Below are positions 17,461 to 26,041 of a DNA stretch of 64,000 nucleotides, in pieces. The DNA comes from Microbaculum marinum (GTDB taxonomy: Bacteria > Pseudomonadota > Alphaproteobacteria > Rhizobiales > Tepidamorphaceae). The notes under the pieces were generated by a model. It saw nothing but the letters and a program-made list of their open reading frames with translations, made no database searches and had not been told where the DNA came from. Numbering within the stretch: the stretch's first letter is position 1; the number at the start of each line of letters is the position of its first letter. The stretch lies in NCBI RefSeq assembly GCF_042646165.1, contig NZ_JBHRTC010000021.1. One strand, given 5' to 3'. Made by a program: the position numbers and the translations under genes.

Positions 17461-18411
17461 TCAGCTGAACCGGATGCGCGGGTTCAGCAGCGTGTACCCG
17501 ACGTCCGAAATGATCTGCGAGAAAACGGCGATGAAGACGGCCACGAGCGTTGCGGCCTGAATGACGTAGATGTCGCCGAACAGCGCCGCATCGAGCAACA
17601 ACCGGCCAAAGCCGTTGTACTGGAAGAACACCTCGACCACCACAACGCCTGACAGCAGCCAGTTGAGTTGCAGCACGATGACCGTGAACGGCGCGATGAG
17701 GGCGTTGCGCAACGCGTGGCGCATGATGACGCGCCGATACGGGATCCCCTTGAGGATCGCCGTGCGGATGTATTGCGAGATCATGACCTCGGCCATCGAC
17801 GCCCGCGTCATGCGCGCCACATAGCCGAAGTCGTAGAGTACGAGCGTGGCGACGGGAAGCACCAGCTGGGTCCAGTCGAACCCTTGCGTCATCGCCGATT
17901 TCGTCGGCAACCAGCCGAGGCCGAGCGCGAAGACGACCGTCAGGAAGATCGCGGTGGCGATCTCGGGAATCGAGGTGGTCAGCACCGATATGAAGGAGAC
18001 GGTTCGGTCCTGTACGGAGCCCTCCTTCATCCCCGCCACGACCCCCGTCGTCAGGGCGATGGGAATCATCAGGGCGAAGACCCAGAAGCCGAGGATGCCC
18101 GTCGCAACCAAGCGTTCGGCCAGCAGCGGTCCGACCGCGGTGTTCTTCTCGAAGGAAAAGCCGAAGTCGCCGCGAAGAACGTCACCCACCCAGTCGACGT
18201 AGCGGACATAGAACGGGACGTTGAGCCCCTTGGACGTGAGCCAGTTCTCGTATTCCTGTTCGGTAAGCGCCTGGACGCCGAATCCGCCCAGCTCGTTGAC
18301 GGCGATCTGTTTTTTGAACTTGTCGCTGTCGAATACGATGAACAGGATCAGCGAAACCACCGCCATGATCAGAACCATCTGACCCAGGCGGCGGAGTAAT
18401 AGCTTCGCCAT
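17461..18411 (-). CDS. ABC importer permease, OppB/DppB type
   Basis: A 316-residue inner-membrane protein. It starts with the family's N-terminal transmembrane segment (LLRRLGQMVLIMAVVSLILFIVF), has a periplasmic loop, then five more spans; the EAA-like loop contains RTAILKGIPYRRVIMRHALRNAL. It lies between the binding-protein gene (122 bases upstream, separated by a strong hairpin) and the OppC-like gene. Confidence 0.92.
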   Translation of the reverse strand: MAKLLLRRLGQMVLIMAVVSLILFIVFDSDKFKKQIAVNELGGFGVQALTEQEYENWLTSKGLNVPFYVRYVDWVGDVLRGDFGFSFEKNTAVGPLLAERLVATGILGFWVFALMIPIALTTGVVAGMKEGSVQDRTVSFISVLTTSIPEIATAIFLTVVFALGLGWLPTKSAMTQGFDWTQLVLPVATLVLYDFGYVARMTRASMAEVMISQYIRTAILKGIPYRRVIMRHALRNALIAPFTVIVLQLNWLLSGVVVVEVFFQYNGFGRLLLDAALFGDIYVIQAATLVAVFIAVFSQIISDVGYTLLNPRIRFS

Positions 18412-18490
18412 TGTCTGCCGTCCCCTCCTTATTCCGCTGCGCCGTGGCCCGGACCAATTCCCTGGACGGCATGCGGTATTACGGCAGTAC

Positions 18491-18520
18491 GGCCGCGCAC
18501 GTCAGGGGACGTGCGCGGCC
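18491..18520 (-). terminator. 13-bp perfect hairpin between binding protein and permease genes
   Basis: GGCCGCGCACGTC (18491-18503) and GACGTGCGCGGCC (18508-18520) form a perfect 13-bp stem with a 4-base loop, located 14 bases after the binding-protein stop. No U-run follows on the - strand. In ABC importer operons such hairpins protect the 3' end of the binding-protein mRNA or partly terminate, giving much more binding protein than permease. That role is inferred. Confidence 0.7.
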
Positions 18521-18533
18521 TGCAAGCTGAGGA

Positions 18534-20222
18534 TCAGCTGTCGACCCAGACCTTGTTGAACTGATGGTACTGGGTGGGGTGCGGCGGGTAGCCGTGGACG
18601 CGGGTCGCCGCAATCGTGAAGACCGGCCGCCAGACCGGCTGCACCATGACGGCTGCGTCCTGCAGGATCTTCTCGACCTTCTCCATCTTCTGCCGGCGCG
18701 CTTCCACGTCGAGCGTGGCCTCCGCGTCATCGAGCGCGGCGTCAAACTCCGGATCGGCGAAAGCCGTCTCGTTCCACGGCACGCCGGTGCGATAGCCGAG
18801 CGACAGCACCATGGTGCCGAGCGGACGATGGGTCCAGGCGGTAATCCCGAAGGGAGTGGAGTCCCAGATCTCCCAGTACTTCGAAGCCGGGATGACGTTG
18901 ATGTTCAGCCTGATGCCGGCGTCCTTGAGCTGGTCGCGCATGATTTCGCAGACGGTCTGGTGCCACGGGCCGTCCGTATTGCCGCAATCGATGGTCAGCT
19001 CGATCCCGTCGGGGTATCCGGCTTCGGCAAGCAGCTTCTTCGCACCCTCGACGTCGCGCTTCAGTGCCGGCAATTCGTAGTACTCGGGGTGGATCGGCGA
19101 AACGTGGTGGTTCTCGCCGATATCGCCGCGACCCTGGAAGACCAGATCCCGGTACACAGAATTGTCGCACGCCATGACGACGGCCTTGCGAAGCTTCTCG
19201 TTGTCGAAGGGCTTTTCGGTGACGCGCATGCGCGCACAGACCGTCTGGGCGGTCCGCGCCTCGATGATCTCGCCCTCGACCGCTTCGGCAAGTTCGTACT
19301 GTTCGATGCCGAATTCGTAGATCGCATCGACGTCTCCCGACGCGAATGCGGTCAGCTGGTTGTCTTCGTCGAAATTGTAGTAGTGGATCTCGTCGAGGAA
19401 GACCTCGCCGCCCCAGTACTCGAACGGCTTGCCGTCGGTGGTCTCGGTGACCCGCTTCAGTTCGCAGCGCTCGCCGACCTTGAGGTTGGTGAGCGTGTAG
19501 GCGCCGGTGCCGATCGGGTTGTCGGAAAGCGGCGGCTTGAAGCTGCGATGCACGATTGCGGTGGGATAGTTGTAAAGGTCTTCCGGCACCGACAGGACGG
19601 GCTTGGAAAGATTCATCCGGAGCGTGAGGTCGTCGACCTTTTCCAGCGATCCGGGGATCATCACCTTCTGGCCATCCTTCTCTTCGACCATCGAGGCGAA
19701 GGTGGAGAGGCCTATGTTGGAGGAGCCGACTTCCGGATCCATCCACCGGGTCATGTTGAAGATGATGTCGTCGACGGTAAGGTCGTCGCCATTGTGCCAT
19801 TTGATGCCGGGGCGAAGCTTGAACGTCCAGGTCCGCAGGTCGTCCGAAGCCTCCCAGCTCTCCGCCAGCATCGGCTGCGTGACGTTGTCGGGCGTGGTGA
19901 AGGTCAGGTGCTCGAGCATGTGGCGGGTCTGGTTGGACATCTCGACCCACGAATAGGTGGCGGGATCTTCCATCTTCTGGACCTGCATGGCGACGCGCAG
20001 CGTGCCGCCCGACTTGGCATTGTCGTCGGCCTGCGGGAACGGCAGGTCCGCCTGCTGGGCGAAGGAGGGCTTGACCCCAGCCATCGCATATGCCGCACCT
20101 GCCGAGACGCCCAGAAGCGCTGCGAGACGGACGAACTCGCGCCGGTCCATGCGGCCTTTTTCCATTAGATCCTTCGCCTCATGCACCATCGGGTGCATGC
20201 GAGGCTTGTCACTTTTCGTCAT
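18534..20222 (-). CDS. Solute-binding protein, family 5 (peptide/opine/nickel type), Tat-exported
   Basis: A 562-residue periplasmic binding protein. The start is ATG 20222 (MTKSDKPRMHPM), with GGGAGG upstream; a longer frame to 20309 lacks a site. Residues about 34-65 form a twin-arginine signal (MDRREFVRLAALLGVSAGA) behind an unusually long cytoplasmic leader. Family-5 features follow: WTFKLRPGIKWHNGDDLTVDDI and the C-terminal ARRQKMEKVEKILQDAAVMV repeat region. It delivers ligand to the downstream permeases. The divergent gene is the MttB homologue, which makes a quaternary-amine, opine-like or peptide ligand possible; the sequence alone does not decide. Confidence 0.9.
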   Translation of the reverse strand: MTKSDKPRMHPMVHEAKDLMEKGRMDRREFVRLAALLGVSAGAAYAMAGVKPSFAQQADLPFPQADDNAKSGGTLRVAMQVQKMEDPATYSWVEMSNQTRHMLEHLTFTTPDNVTQPMLAESWEASDDLRTWTFKLRPGIKWHNGDDLTVDDIIFNMTRWMDPEVGSSNIGLSTFASMVEEKDGQKVMIPGSLEKVDDLTLRMNLSKPVLSVPEDLYNYPTAIVHRSFKPPLSDNPIGTGAYTLTNLKVGERCELKRVTETTDGKPFEYWGGEVFLDEIHYYNFDEDNQLTAFASGDVDAIYEFGIEQYELAEAVEGEIIEARTAQTVCARMRVTEKPFDNEKLRKAVVMACDNSVYRDLVFQGRGDIGENHHVSPIHPEYYELPALKRDVEGAKKLLAEAGYPDGIELTIDCGNTDGPWHQTVCEIMRDQLKDAGIRLNINVIPASKYWEIWDSTPFGITAWTHRPLGTMVLSLGYRTGVPWNETAFADPEFDAALDDAEATLDVEARRQKMEKVEKILQDAAVMVQPVWRPVFTIAATRVHGYPPHPTQYHQFNKVWVDS

Positions 20223-20596
20223 CGTCAAACTACCTCCCGTTACGGCAAGACCGCGACTCGATGGACCGTGCCCCCGCTGTGAATGCTTCTTGTGCGGGTG
20301 CATCTCCACTCGAAATCCGGGCCAAGCGTGGCTGATCCTCAGTCAAGGCTGCGTCACCCTAACATGCAGCCCCGGACACTCCGCAATACCGAGAAGACAA
20401 TAAATGCTTCAATTACGACCTGTCTCGCCGGTTCCGCGACCTCACGTTCGAGTCGCATCGGGAACTGCTTGGCTAATCAGGATTTTCGCGGCAGCGTATC
20501 TTTGCGGCAAGCGGTTGCCGCTGGCGTTCGCGCGCCTGTCGAGGGGTCATGCAACCTGCATCCGGGACTATTCGCGACATCGGGGAGCTTGCTGAC
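20223..20596. other. Divergent promoter region between ABC importer and mttB-dddP operon
   Basis: A 374-base region without a credible gene, somewhat richer in A/T than its surroundings around 20390-20500. It must hold promoters in both directions. The only clear structure is a perfect hairpin at 20504-20521 (GCGGCAA, loop GCGG, TTGCCGC), about 75 bases upstream of the chosen mttB-like start; it lies in the probable leader of that operon. An in-frame ATG at 20549 also exists. I see no known riboswitch consensus here. Confidence 0.5.
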
Positions 20597-22189
20597 ATGT
20601 GTGCCGCACCGGCCGCGGAAACCGGCCTTCAGGTCCAGACCACCACGGCACGCCGGGACGGCGGCCGCGGCGGGCGCGCCGGCCGCTCCGCACGCGAGGG
20701 CCACGCGATCGCGCAGAAGCCGTTCCGACAGCCGCGACGGCCATATTCCTTCACCGAAGCGGTCAGCGCCGACGGGCTGGAGGCGATTCACGACGCCTCG
20801 ATGCGGATCCTGGAAGAGATCGGGATCGACGTTCTGCACGAGGAGGTGAAGGACATCTTCCGCAAGGCCGGCGCAGAGGTGGATCCCGGTTCGGACCGCG
20901 TGCGCATGGATCGCGGCCTGATCGCCGAAGCGATTGCGACCTGTCCCGCCGAATTCACGATGCACGCCCGCAATCCGGCTCACAACGTCCATTTCGGTGG
21001 CAACTCTGTGGCCTTTGCGCAGATGGCCAGCGCCCCCAACTGTTCCGACATGGACAGAGGCCGGAGACCGGGCAATCAGCAGGATTTCCGGGATCTCGTG
21101 AAGCTCGGCCAGGTCTTCAACATCATCCACCTGAGCGGCGGCTACCCGGTCGAGCCGGTCGACCTGCACGCCTCGATCCGCCATCTGGAGTGCCTGCGCG
21201 ATTTCGCGACGCTCACCGACAAGATCTTCCACGTCTATTCGCTGGGGAAGGAACGCAACCGCGACGGCATCGAGATCGCCCGCATCGCGCGCGGGGTCTC
21301 CCACGACCAGTTGGAGCGGGAACCGTCGGTCCTCTCGATCATCAACTCCTCGTCGCCGCTGAGGCTCGACACCCCCATGATGCAGGGCATCATCGAAATG
21401 TCGCGGCGCAACCAGGTGATCGTGATGACGCCGTTCACGCTGGCCGGCGCGATGGCGCCCGTGACGATCGCCGGTGCGCTCGCTCAGCAGAATGCCGAGG
21501 CGCTTGCCGGAATCGCGTTGACGCAGCTCGTGCGCCCCGGCGCGCCGGTCGTCTACGGCGGATTCACCTCGAACGTCGACATGAAGTCGGGAGCGCCGGC
21601 CTTCGGAACGCCGGAATACATGAAGGCCGCCATCGTCGGCGGCCAGCTGGCACGCCGATACAACCTGCCCTATCGCACGTCCAACACCTGCGCAGCCAAC
21701 ACGGTAGACGCACAGGCCGCCTACGAATCCGTCTTCTCGCTTTGGGGCGCGATCATGGGCGGCGGCAATTTCATCAAGCATTCGGCCGGCTGGATGGAGG
21801 GCGGCCTGACCTGTTCCTTCGAGAAGTTCATCCTCGATGTCGATCTGCTGCAGATGGTTGCCGAGTTCCTCAACCCGCTCGTCGTCGACGACAGCACGCT
21901 GGCGCTCGACGCGATCCGCGACGTCGGTCCGGGGGGACATTTCTTCGGCACCGCGCATACGCAGGAGCGCTATCGCGACGCCTTCTATGCGCCGCTGATC
22001 TCCGACTGGCGTAATTTCGAGACCTGGAGCGAGGCCGGCTCACCCACCGCCTACCAGAAGGCGAACCGGCTCTGGAAGGAGGCCCTCGCCCAGTACGAGC
22101 AGCCGCCGCTCGATCCCGCCATCGCCGAGGAGCTCGACGATTTCGTCGAGCGCCGAAAGGCCGAAGGCGGCGCGCCGACGGACTTCTAG
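20597..22189 (+). CDS. MttB-family (non-pyrrolysine) trimethylamine/betaine-type corrinoid methyltransferase
   Basis: A 530-residue TIM-barrel protein of the MttB (COG5598) family. These enzymes move a methyl group from a quaternary amine (or, for pyrrolysine forms, trimethylamine) to a corrinoid protein. The start is ATG 20597, with CGGGGAG 9 bases upstream; ATG 20549 in the same frame is an alternative. There is no in-frame TAG, so pyrrolysine is absent and the protein belongs with the MtgB-like group. Family segments include SSPLRLDTPMMQGI, TPFTLAGAMAPVTIAGAL and SGAPAFGTPEY. Residues 18-35 form an Arg/Gly-rich stretch (ARRDGGRGGRAGRSAREG) not needed for the barrel. The next gene (DddP-like) starts 11 bases later, so the two are co-transcribed. 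Substrate candidates are glycine betaine, another betaine, or DMSP. Confidence 0.88.
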   Translation: MCAAPAAETGLQVQTTTARRDGGRGGRAGRSAREGHAIAQKPFRQPRRPYSFTEAVSADGLEAIHDASMRILEEIGIDVLHEEVKDIFRKAGAEVDPGSDRVRMDRGLIAEAIATCPAEFTMHARNPAHNVHFGGNSVAFAQMASAPNCSDMDRGRRPGNQQDFRDLVKLGQVFNIIHLSGGYPVEPVDLHASIRHLECLRDFATLTDKIFHVYSLGKERNRDGIEIARIARGVSHDQLEREPSVLSIINSSSPLRLDTPMMQGIIEMSRRNQVIVMTPFTLAGAMAPVTIAGALAQQNAEALAGIALTQLVRPGAPVVYGGFTSNVDMKSGAPAFGTPEYMKAAIVGGQLARRYNLPYRTSNTCAANTVDAQAAYESVFSLWGAIMGGGNFIKHSAGWMEGGLTCSFEKFILDVDLLQMVAEFLNPLVVDDSTLALDAIRDVGPGGHFFGTAHTQERYRDAFYAPLISDWRNFETWSEAGSPTAYQKANRLWKEALAQYEQPPLDPAIAEELDDFVERRKAEGGAPTDF

Positions 22190-22200
22190 GGACCGCTCCG

Positions 22201-23502
22201 ATGGTGGACGTCCATACGCCGAAGATCCATCCCCACCGACGGCCCGAAGTCGTGGTGGAGACTCTCGATCCGGGCCGGGTGGGGAACCCCGCCATTGCCG
22301 AGTGGGAAGCGGCCGGCCTCGATGCCCCGGCAATGGACGTTCTGCGGCAGTACCGGCTGGCACGTATCCGTCAGCAGCTCGTCGAGCGGGATTTCGGCGG
22401 CGCCCTCCTCTACGACCCGCTCAACATCCGCTATGCCACGGACACCTCGAACATGCAGGTCTGGTGCCTGCACAACGCGGTGCGCTACCTGTTCGTGGCG
22501 ACCGAGGGGCCGACGGTCCTGTTCGACTTCCACGGCTGCGGACATCTGTCGGCGGACTTCCCGACCGTCACCGAGACGCGGCCCGGCATCTCCTGGTTCT
22601 ATTTCGGTGCGGGCGAAGACGAGCGCGAGCGCGCCGCACAGTGGGCCACCGAACTGGCGGACCTGATGCGCGCCCACGGTGGTGGCAACAGGCGACTAGC
22701 CGTCGACAAGTGCGACCAGCTCGGCATCGCCGCCCTGGTCGCCGAGGGCCTGGAACCGCATTCGAGCCAGTCCTTCGTCGAGGAAGCGCGCAAGATCAAG
22801 CATCCGGAGGAAATCCGGGCGATGCGCCGCGCGATCCACGCCTGCGAAGCCGGCATGACGGCGATGTGGCGGTCGCTGGAACCAGGCATGACCGAGAACC
22901 AGCTCTGGTCGATCCTGCACCGCGAGAACATCGCCCGCGGCGGCGAATGGATCGAGACCCGCCTGCTGGCCAGCGGCCCCCGCACCAATCCGTGGTTCCA
23001 GGAATGCTCCGACCGGGTCATCGAGGCCGGTGACGTCGTTTCCTTCGATACCGACCTGATCGGCCCGTACGGATACTGCTGCGACATCTCCCGCGCCTGG
23101 GTCGCCGGCTCGAACCGGCCGTCGAACGCGCAGGCGGTGCTGCACGCGGTGGCGACGGAGCAGATCGCGTTCAACATGGACCTGCTGAAGCCGGGCATGG
23201 GCTTCCGGGAGTTCGCCGAGAAGAGCTATCGGCTCTCCGACGACTACATGCCCAACCGCTACAGCTGCGTCGTCCACGGCGTCGGACTGTGCGACGAATA
23301 CCCCAGCGTCGCCTACCCGCAGGACACGAAGAAGGGCGGCTACGACGGCGTGTTCGAGCCGGGCATGTGCGTCTGCTTCGAAAGCTATGTCGGTGCGGTC
23401 GGCGGCAGCGAAGGCGTGAAGCTGGAGAACCAGGCCTTTATCACCGAAACCGGGATCGAGGTGCTGGACCGCTTCCCGATGGACCTGGTGCCCGAGGTAT
23501 GA
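22201..23502 (+). CDS. dddP: DddP-like DMSP lyase (M24-fold metalloenzyme)
   Basis: A 433-residue protein with a creatinase-like N-domain and an M24 pita-bread C-domain. DddP cleaves dimethylsulfoniopropionate to dimethyl sulfide and acrylate. Metal ligands visible are Asp283, Asp285, Asp295, His359, Glu394 and Glu409; Tyr354 and Asp365 flank the site. Shifted by 12, all eight match the residues I recall for characterised DddP (295, 297, 307, 371, 406, 421, 366 and 377). The stretch RGGEWIETRLLASGPRTNPW is also typical of DddP. Ordinary M24 aminopeptidases lack it. It starts 11 bases after the MttB-like gene and is followed by a FAD/GcvT dehydrogenase 85 bases later. A related betaine-active M24 enzyme remains an alternative. 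Confidence 0.76.
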   Translation: MVDVHTPKIHPHRRPEVVVETLDPGRVGNPAIAEWEAAGLDAPAMDVLRQYRLARIRQQLVERDFGGALLYDPLNIRYATDTSNMQVWCLHNAVRYLFVATEGPTVLFDFHGCGHLSADFPTVTETRPGISWFYFGAGEDERERAAQWATELADLMRAHGGGNRRLAVDKCDQLGIAALVAEGLEPHSSQSFVEEARKIKHPEEIRAMRRAIHACEAGMTAMWRSLEPGMTENQLWSILHRENIARGGEWIETRLLASGPRTNPWFQECSDRVIEAGDVVSFDTDLIGPYGYCCDISRAWVAGSNRPSNAQAVLHAVATEQIAFNMDLLKPGMGFREFAEKSYRLSDDYMPNRYSCVVHGVGLCDEYPSVAYPQDTKKGGYDGVFEPGMCVCFESYVGAVGGSEGVKLENQAFITETGIEVLDRFPMDLVPEV

Positions 23503-23587
23503 TGGTGCGCGAAGCGGTCTTCCGCCGCCGTCGTCATTCCCGACGGCCAGAGCAAGCGCGAATGCAATCAAGAAGGAACAAGAGCCG

Positions 23588-26020
23588 ATGAAAAGCCACG
23601 CACAGGCCGTCGTGATCGGCGGCGGCGTCGTCGGATGCAGCGTTCTCTACCACCTGACCAAGGCGGGCTGGAAGGACGTCGTGCTGATCGAACGCTCGGA
23701 GCTCACCTCGGGCTCAACATGGCACGCGGCCGGCGGCTTCCACACCCTGAACGGCGACCCCAACGTCGCCAAGCTGCAGGCCTACACGATCGGCCTGTAC
23801 AAGGAGATCGAGGAGATCTCCGGCCAGTCCTGCGGCCTGCACCTGACGGGCGGACTTCAGCTCGCCGGCACGGCCGAGCGGATGGAATGGCTGAAGATGG
23901 CCAAGGCGCGCGGCCGCTATCTCGGCATGGACCTCGATATCATCACGCCCGCCGAGGCGAAGGAACTGCTGCCGCTGATCGACGAAAGCCACTTCGTCGG
24001 CGCGCTCTGGGATCCGATCGAGGGCCACCTGGACCCGTCCGGCACCACGCACGCCTACGCCAAGTCGGCGCGGATCGGCGGCGCCGAGATCGTGCTGCGC
24101 AACCGGGTGACCGAGCTCGTCCAGAACGAGGACGGTACCTGGCAGGTCGTCACCGAGCAGGGGACGATCCATGCCGAACACGTGGTCAACGCCGGCGGCC
24201 TGTGGGCCCGCGAAGTCGGTCGCATGGTCGGCCTGGAGCTGCCGGTACTGGCGATGGAGCACATGTACGTGCTGACCGAGGACATGCCGGAGGTTGCGGA
24301 GATCAACCGGACCACCGGCAAGGAGGTGGTCCACGCCATCGATTTCGAGGGCGAGATCTACATCCGCCAGGAGCGCGGCGGCATGCTGATGGGCACCTAC
24401 GAGAAGGCCTGCCGTCCCTGGTCGCCGCGCCAGGCTCCCTGGAGCTTCGGCCAGGAACTGCTGGTGCCGGATCTCGACCGCATCGCCCCGTCGCTGGAGG
24501 TCGGCTTCTCGCATTTCCCCGCCTTCGAGCGGGCCGGCATCAAGCAGATCATCAACGGGCCCTTCACCTTCGCGCCGGACGGCAACCCGCTGGTCGGCCC
24601 GGTGCAGGGCCTGCGGAACTTCTGGTGCGCCTGCGCGGTGATGGCCGGCTTCAGCCAGGGCGGCGGTGTCGGTCTTGCGCTGTCCAACTGGATGGTCGAC
24701 GGCGATCCCGGTTTCGACGTCTGGGCGATGGATGTCTCCCGCTTCGGCGGCTGGGCGACGCTTGCCTATACGAATGCCAAGGTGAAGGAGAACTATTCCC
24801 GCCGCTTCTCGATCCGCTTCCCGAACGAGGAGCTGCCCGCCGCACGACCGATCCAGACCACCCCGCTCTACGACAGGATGGTCGCGCAGGGCGCGGTTAT
24901 GGGCGACTCGTGGGGCCTCGAGACGCCGCTCTGGTTCGCCCCGGAAGGAGTGGAGCCGAAGGACATCGTCTCTTTCCGCCGATCCAACGACTTCCCGCAC
25001 GTGAAAGCCGAGGTTCTGGCGGTGCGGGAACGCGTCGGCGTCACCGAGATCGCCAACTTCGCCAAGTACGAGATCACCGGCCCGGGCGCCGAAGCCTGGC
25101 TTTCGCGGCTGATGACCAACAGGATGCCGCGGACCGGCCGCATCGTGCTCACCCCGATGCTGAACGAGGCCGGCAAGCTGATCGGCGACTTCACCATCGC
25201 CAAGGTAGCCGACGACAGGTTCTACATGTTCGGCTCCAGCCAGGCGCAGGTCTACCACATGCGCTGGTTCGAGCGGCACCTGCCAGCCGACGGGTCGGTG
25301 CGGATCGAGGCCCTTGGCATGAAGCTGGTCGGCCTGTCGATCGCCGGGCCGAAGGCGCGCGACGTGCTCGCAAGGCTGACCGACGAGGATGTCTCCGCGA
25401 AGGCGTTTCCGTTCATGGCATTCCGCGAGATGGACCTTGCCGCCGTCCCCGCCAAGGTCGGGCGCATCACCTATACCGGCGATCTCGGCTACGAGATCTG
25501 GGTGTCGCCGGAGTACGAGCGGCGCCTCTACCAGAAGATCATGGAGGCGGGCGAGGAGTTCGGCATCGTCAACTTCGGCATGCGCGCCCTCCTGTCGATG
25601 CGGCTCGAGAAGAACTTTCCGACCTGGTATCGGGAACTCCGGCCGATCTACGGTCCGTTCGAAGCGGGCCTCGACCGCTTCGTCGACCTGTCGAAGAACG
25701 ACTTCATCGGTCTGGAAGCAGCGTCGCGGGAGAACGCCGACGGGCCCAGGCTCAAGCGGGTCACCTTCGTCGTCGACGCAGACGATGCCGACGTGATCGG
25801 CGACGAGCCGATCTGGCACGATGGCGAGGTGGTGGGTTGGGTCACATCAGGCGGCTATGCCCACTATGTCGATGCCTCGCTGGCGCAGGGTTACGTGCCG
25901 GCGAAACTGGCCAATGGCGGCGGCGGCGCGTTCGAGATAGAGATCATCGGCGAGCGCCGCCCGGTGACCGTCCAGCACGAGCCGCTGTTCGATCCGGAGG
26001 GACTGCGAATGCGGGGATGA
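23588..26020 (+). CDS. FAD-dependent dehydrogenase with C-terminal GcvT domain (dimethylglycine/sarcosine dehydrogenase type)
   Basis: An 810-residue two-domain enzyme. Residues 1-about 380 are a DAO-type flavin domain with VVIGGGVVGCSVLYHL and SGSTWHAAGG, where His46 is the predicted covalent FAD attachment site known from dimethylglycine dehydrogenase. Residues about 430-810 are a folate-binding GcvT/aminomethyltransferase domain (GLSIAGPKARDVL, TYTGDLGYEIWV). Such enzymes demethylate dimethylglycine or sarcosine and pass formaldehyde to tetrahydrofolate. AAGAAGGAACAAGAG precedes the ATG. It ends the mttB-dddP operon and is convergent with the asparagine-synthase-like gene. DMSP demethylase DmdA is also GcvT-related but has no flavin domain, so this is not DmdA. 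Confidence 0.9.
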   Translation: MKSHAQAVVIGGGVVGCSVLYHLTKAGWKDVVLIERSELTSGSTWHAAGGFHTLNGDPNVAKLQAYTIGLYKEIEEISGQSCGLHLTGGLQLAGTAERMEWLKMAKARGRYLGMDLDIITPAEAKELLPLIDESHFVGALWDPIEGHLDPSGTTHAYAKSARIGGAEIVLRNRVTELVQNEDGTWQVVTEQGTIHAEHVVNAGGLWAREVGRMVGLELPVLAMEHMYVLTEDMPEVAEINRTTGKEVVHAIDFEGEIYIRQERGGMLMGTYEKACRPWSPRQAPWSFGQELLVPDLDRIAPSLEVGFSHFPAFERAGIKQIINGPFTFAPDGNPLVGPVQGLRNFWCACAVMAGFSQGGGVGLALSNWMVDGDPGFDVWAMDVSRFGGWATLAYTNAKVKENYSRRFSIRFPNEELPAARPIQTTPLYDRMVAQGAVMGDSWGLETPLWFAPEGVEPKDIVSFRRSNDFPHVKAEVLAVRERVGVTEIANFAKYEITGPGAEAWLSRLMTNRMPRTGRIVLTPMLNEAGKLIGDFTIAKVADDRFYMFGSSQAQVYHMRWFERHLPADGSVRIEALGMKLVGLSIAGPKARDVLARLTDEDVSAKAFPFMAFREMDLAAVPAKVGRITYTGDLGYEIWVSPEYERRLYQKIMEAGEEFGIVNFGMRALLSMRLEKNFPTWYRELRPIYGPFEAGLDRFVDLSKNDFIGLEAASRENADGPRLKRVTFVVDADDADVIGDEPIWHDGEVVGWVTSGGYAHYVDASLAQGYVPAKLANGGGGAFEIEIIGERRPVTVQHEPLFDPEGLRMRG

Positions 26021-26041
26021 GCCCCGGCGCAGTCGTTCGCG

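Noticed and set aside
23588..26020. DmdA (DMSP demethylase) for the GcvT part of this gene
   Set aside because: DmdA is a stand-alone GcvT-like protein of about 370 residues. This protein carries an N-terminal covalent-FAD domain and belongs to the dimethylglycine dehydrogenase type.
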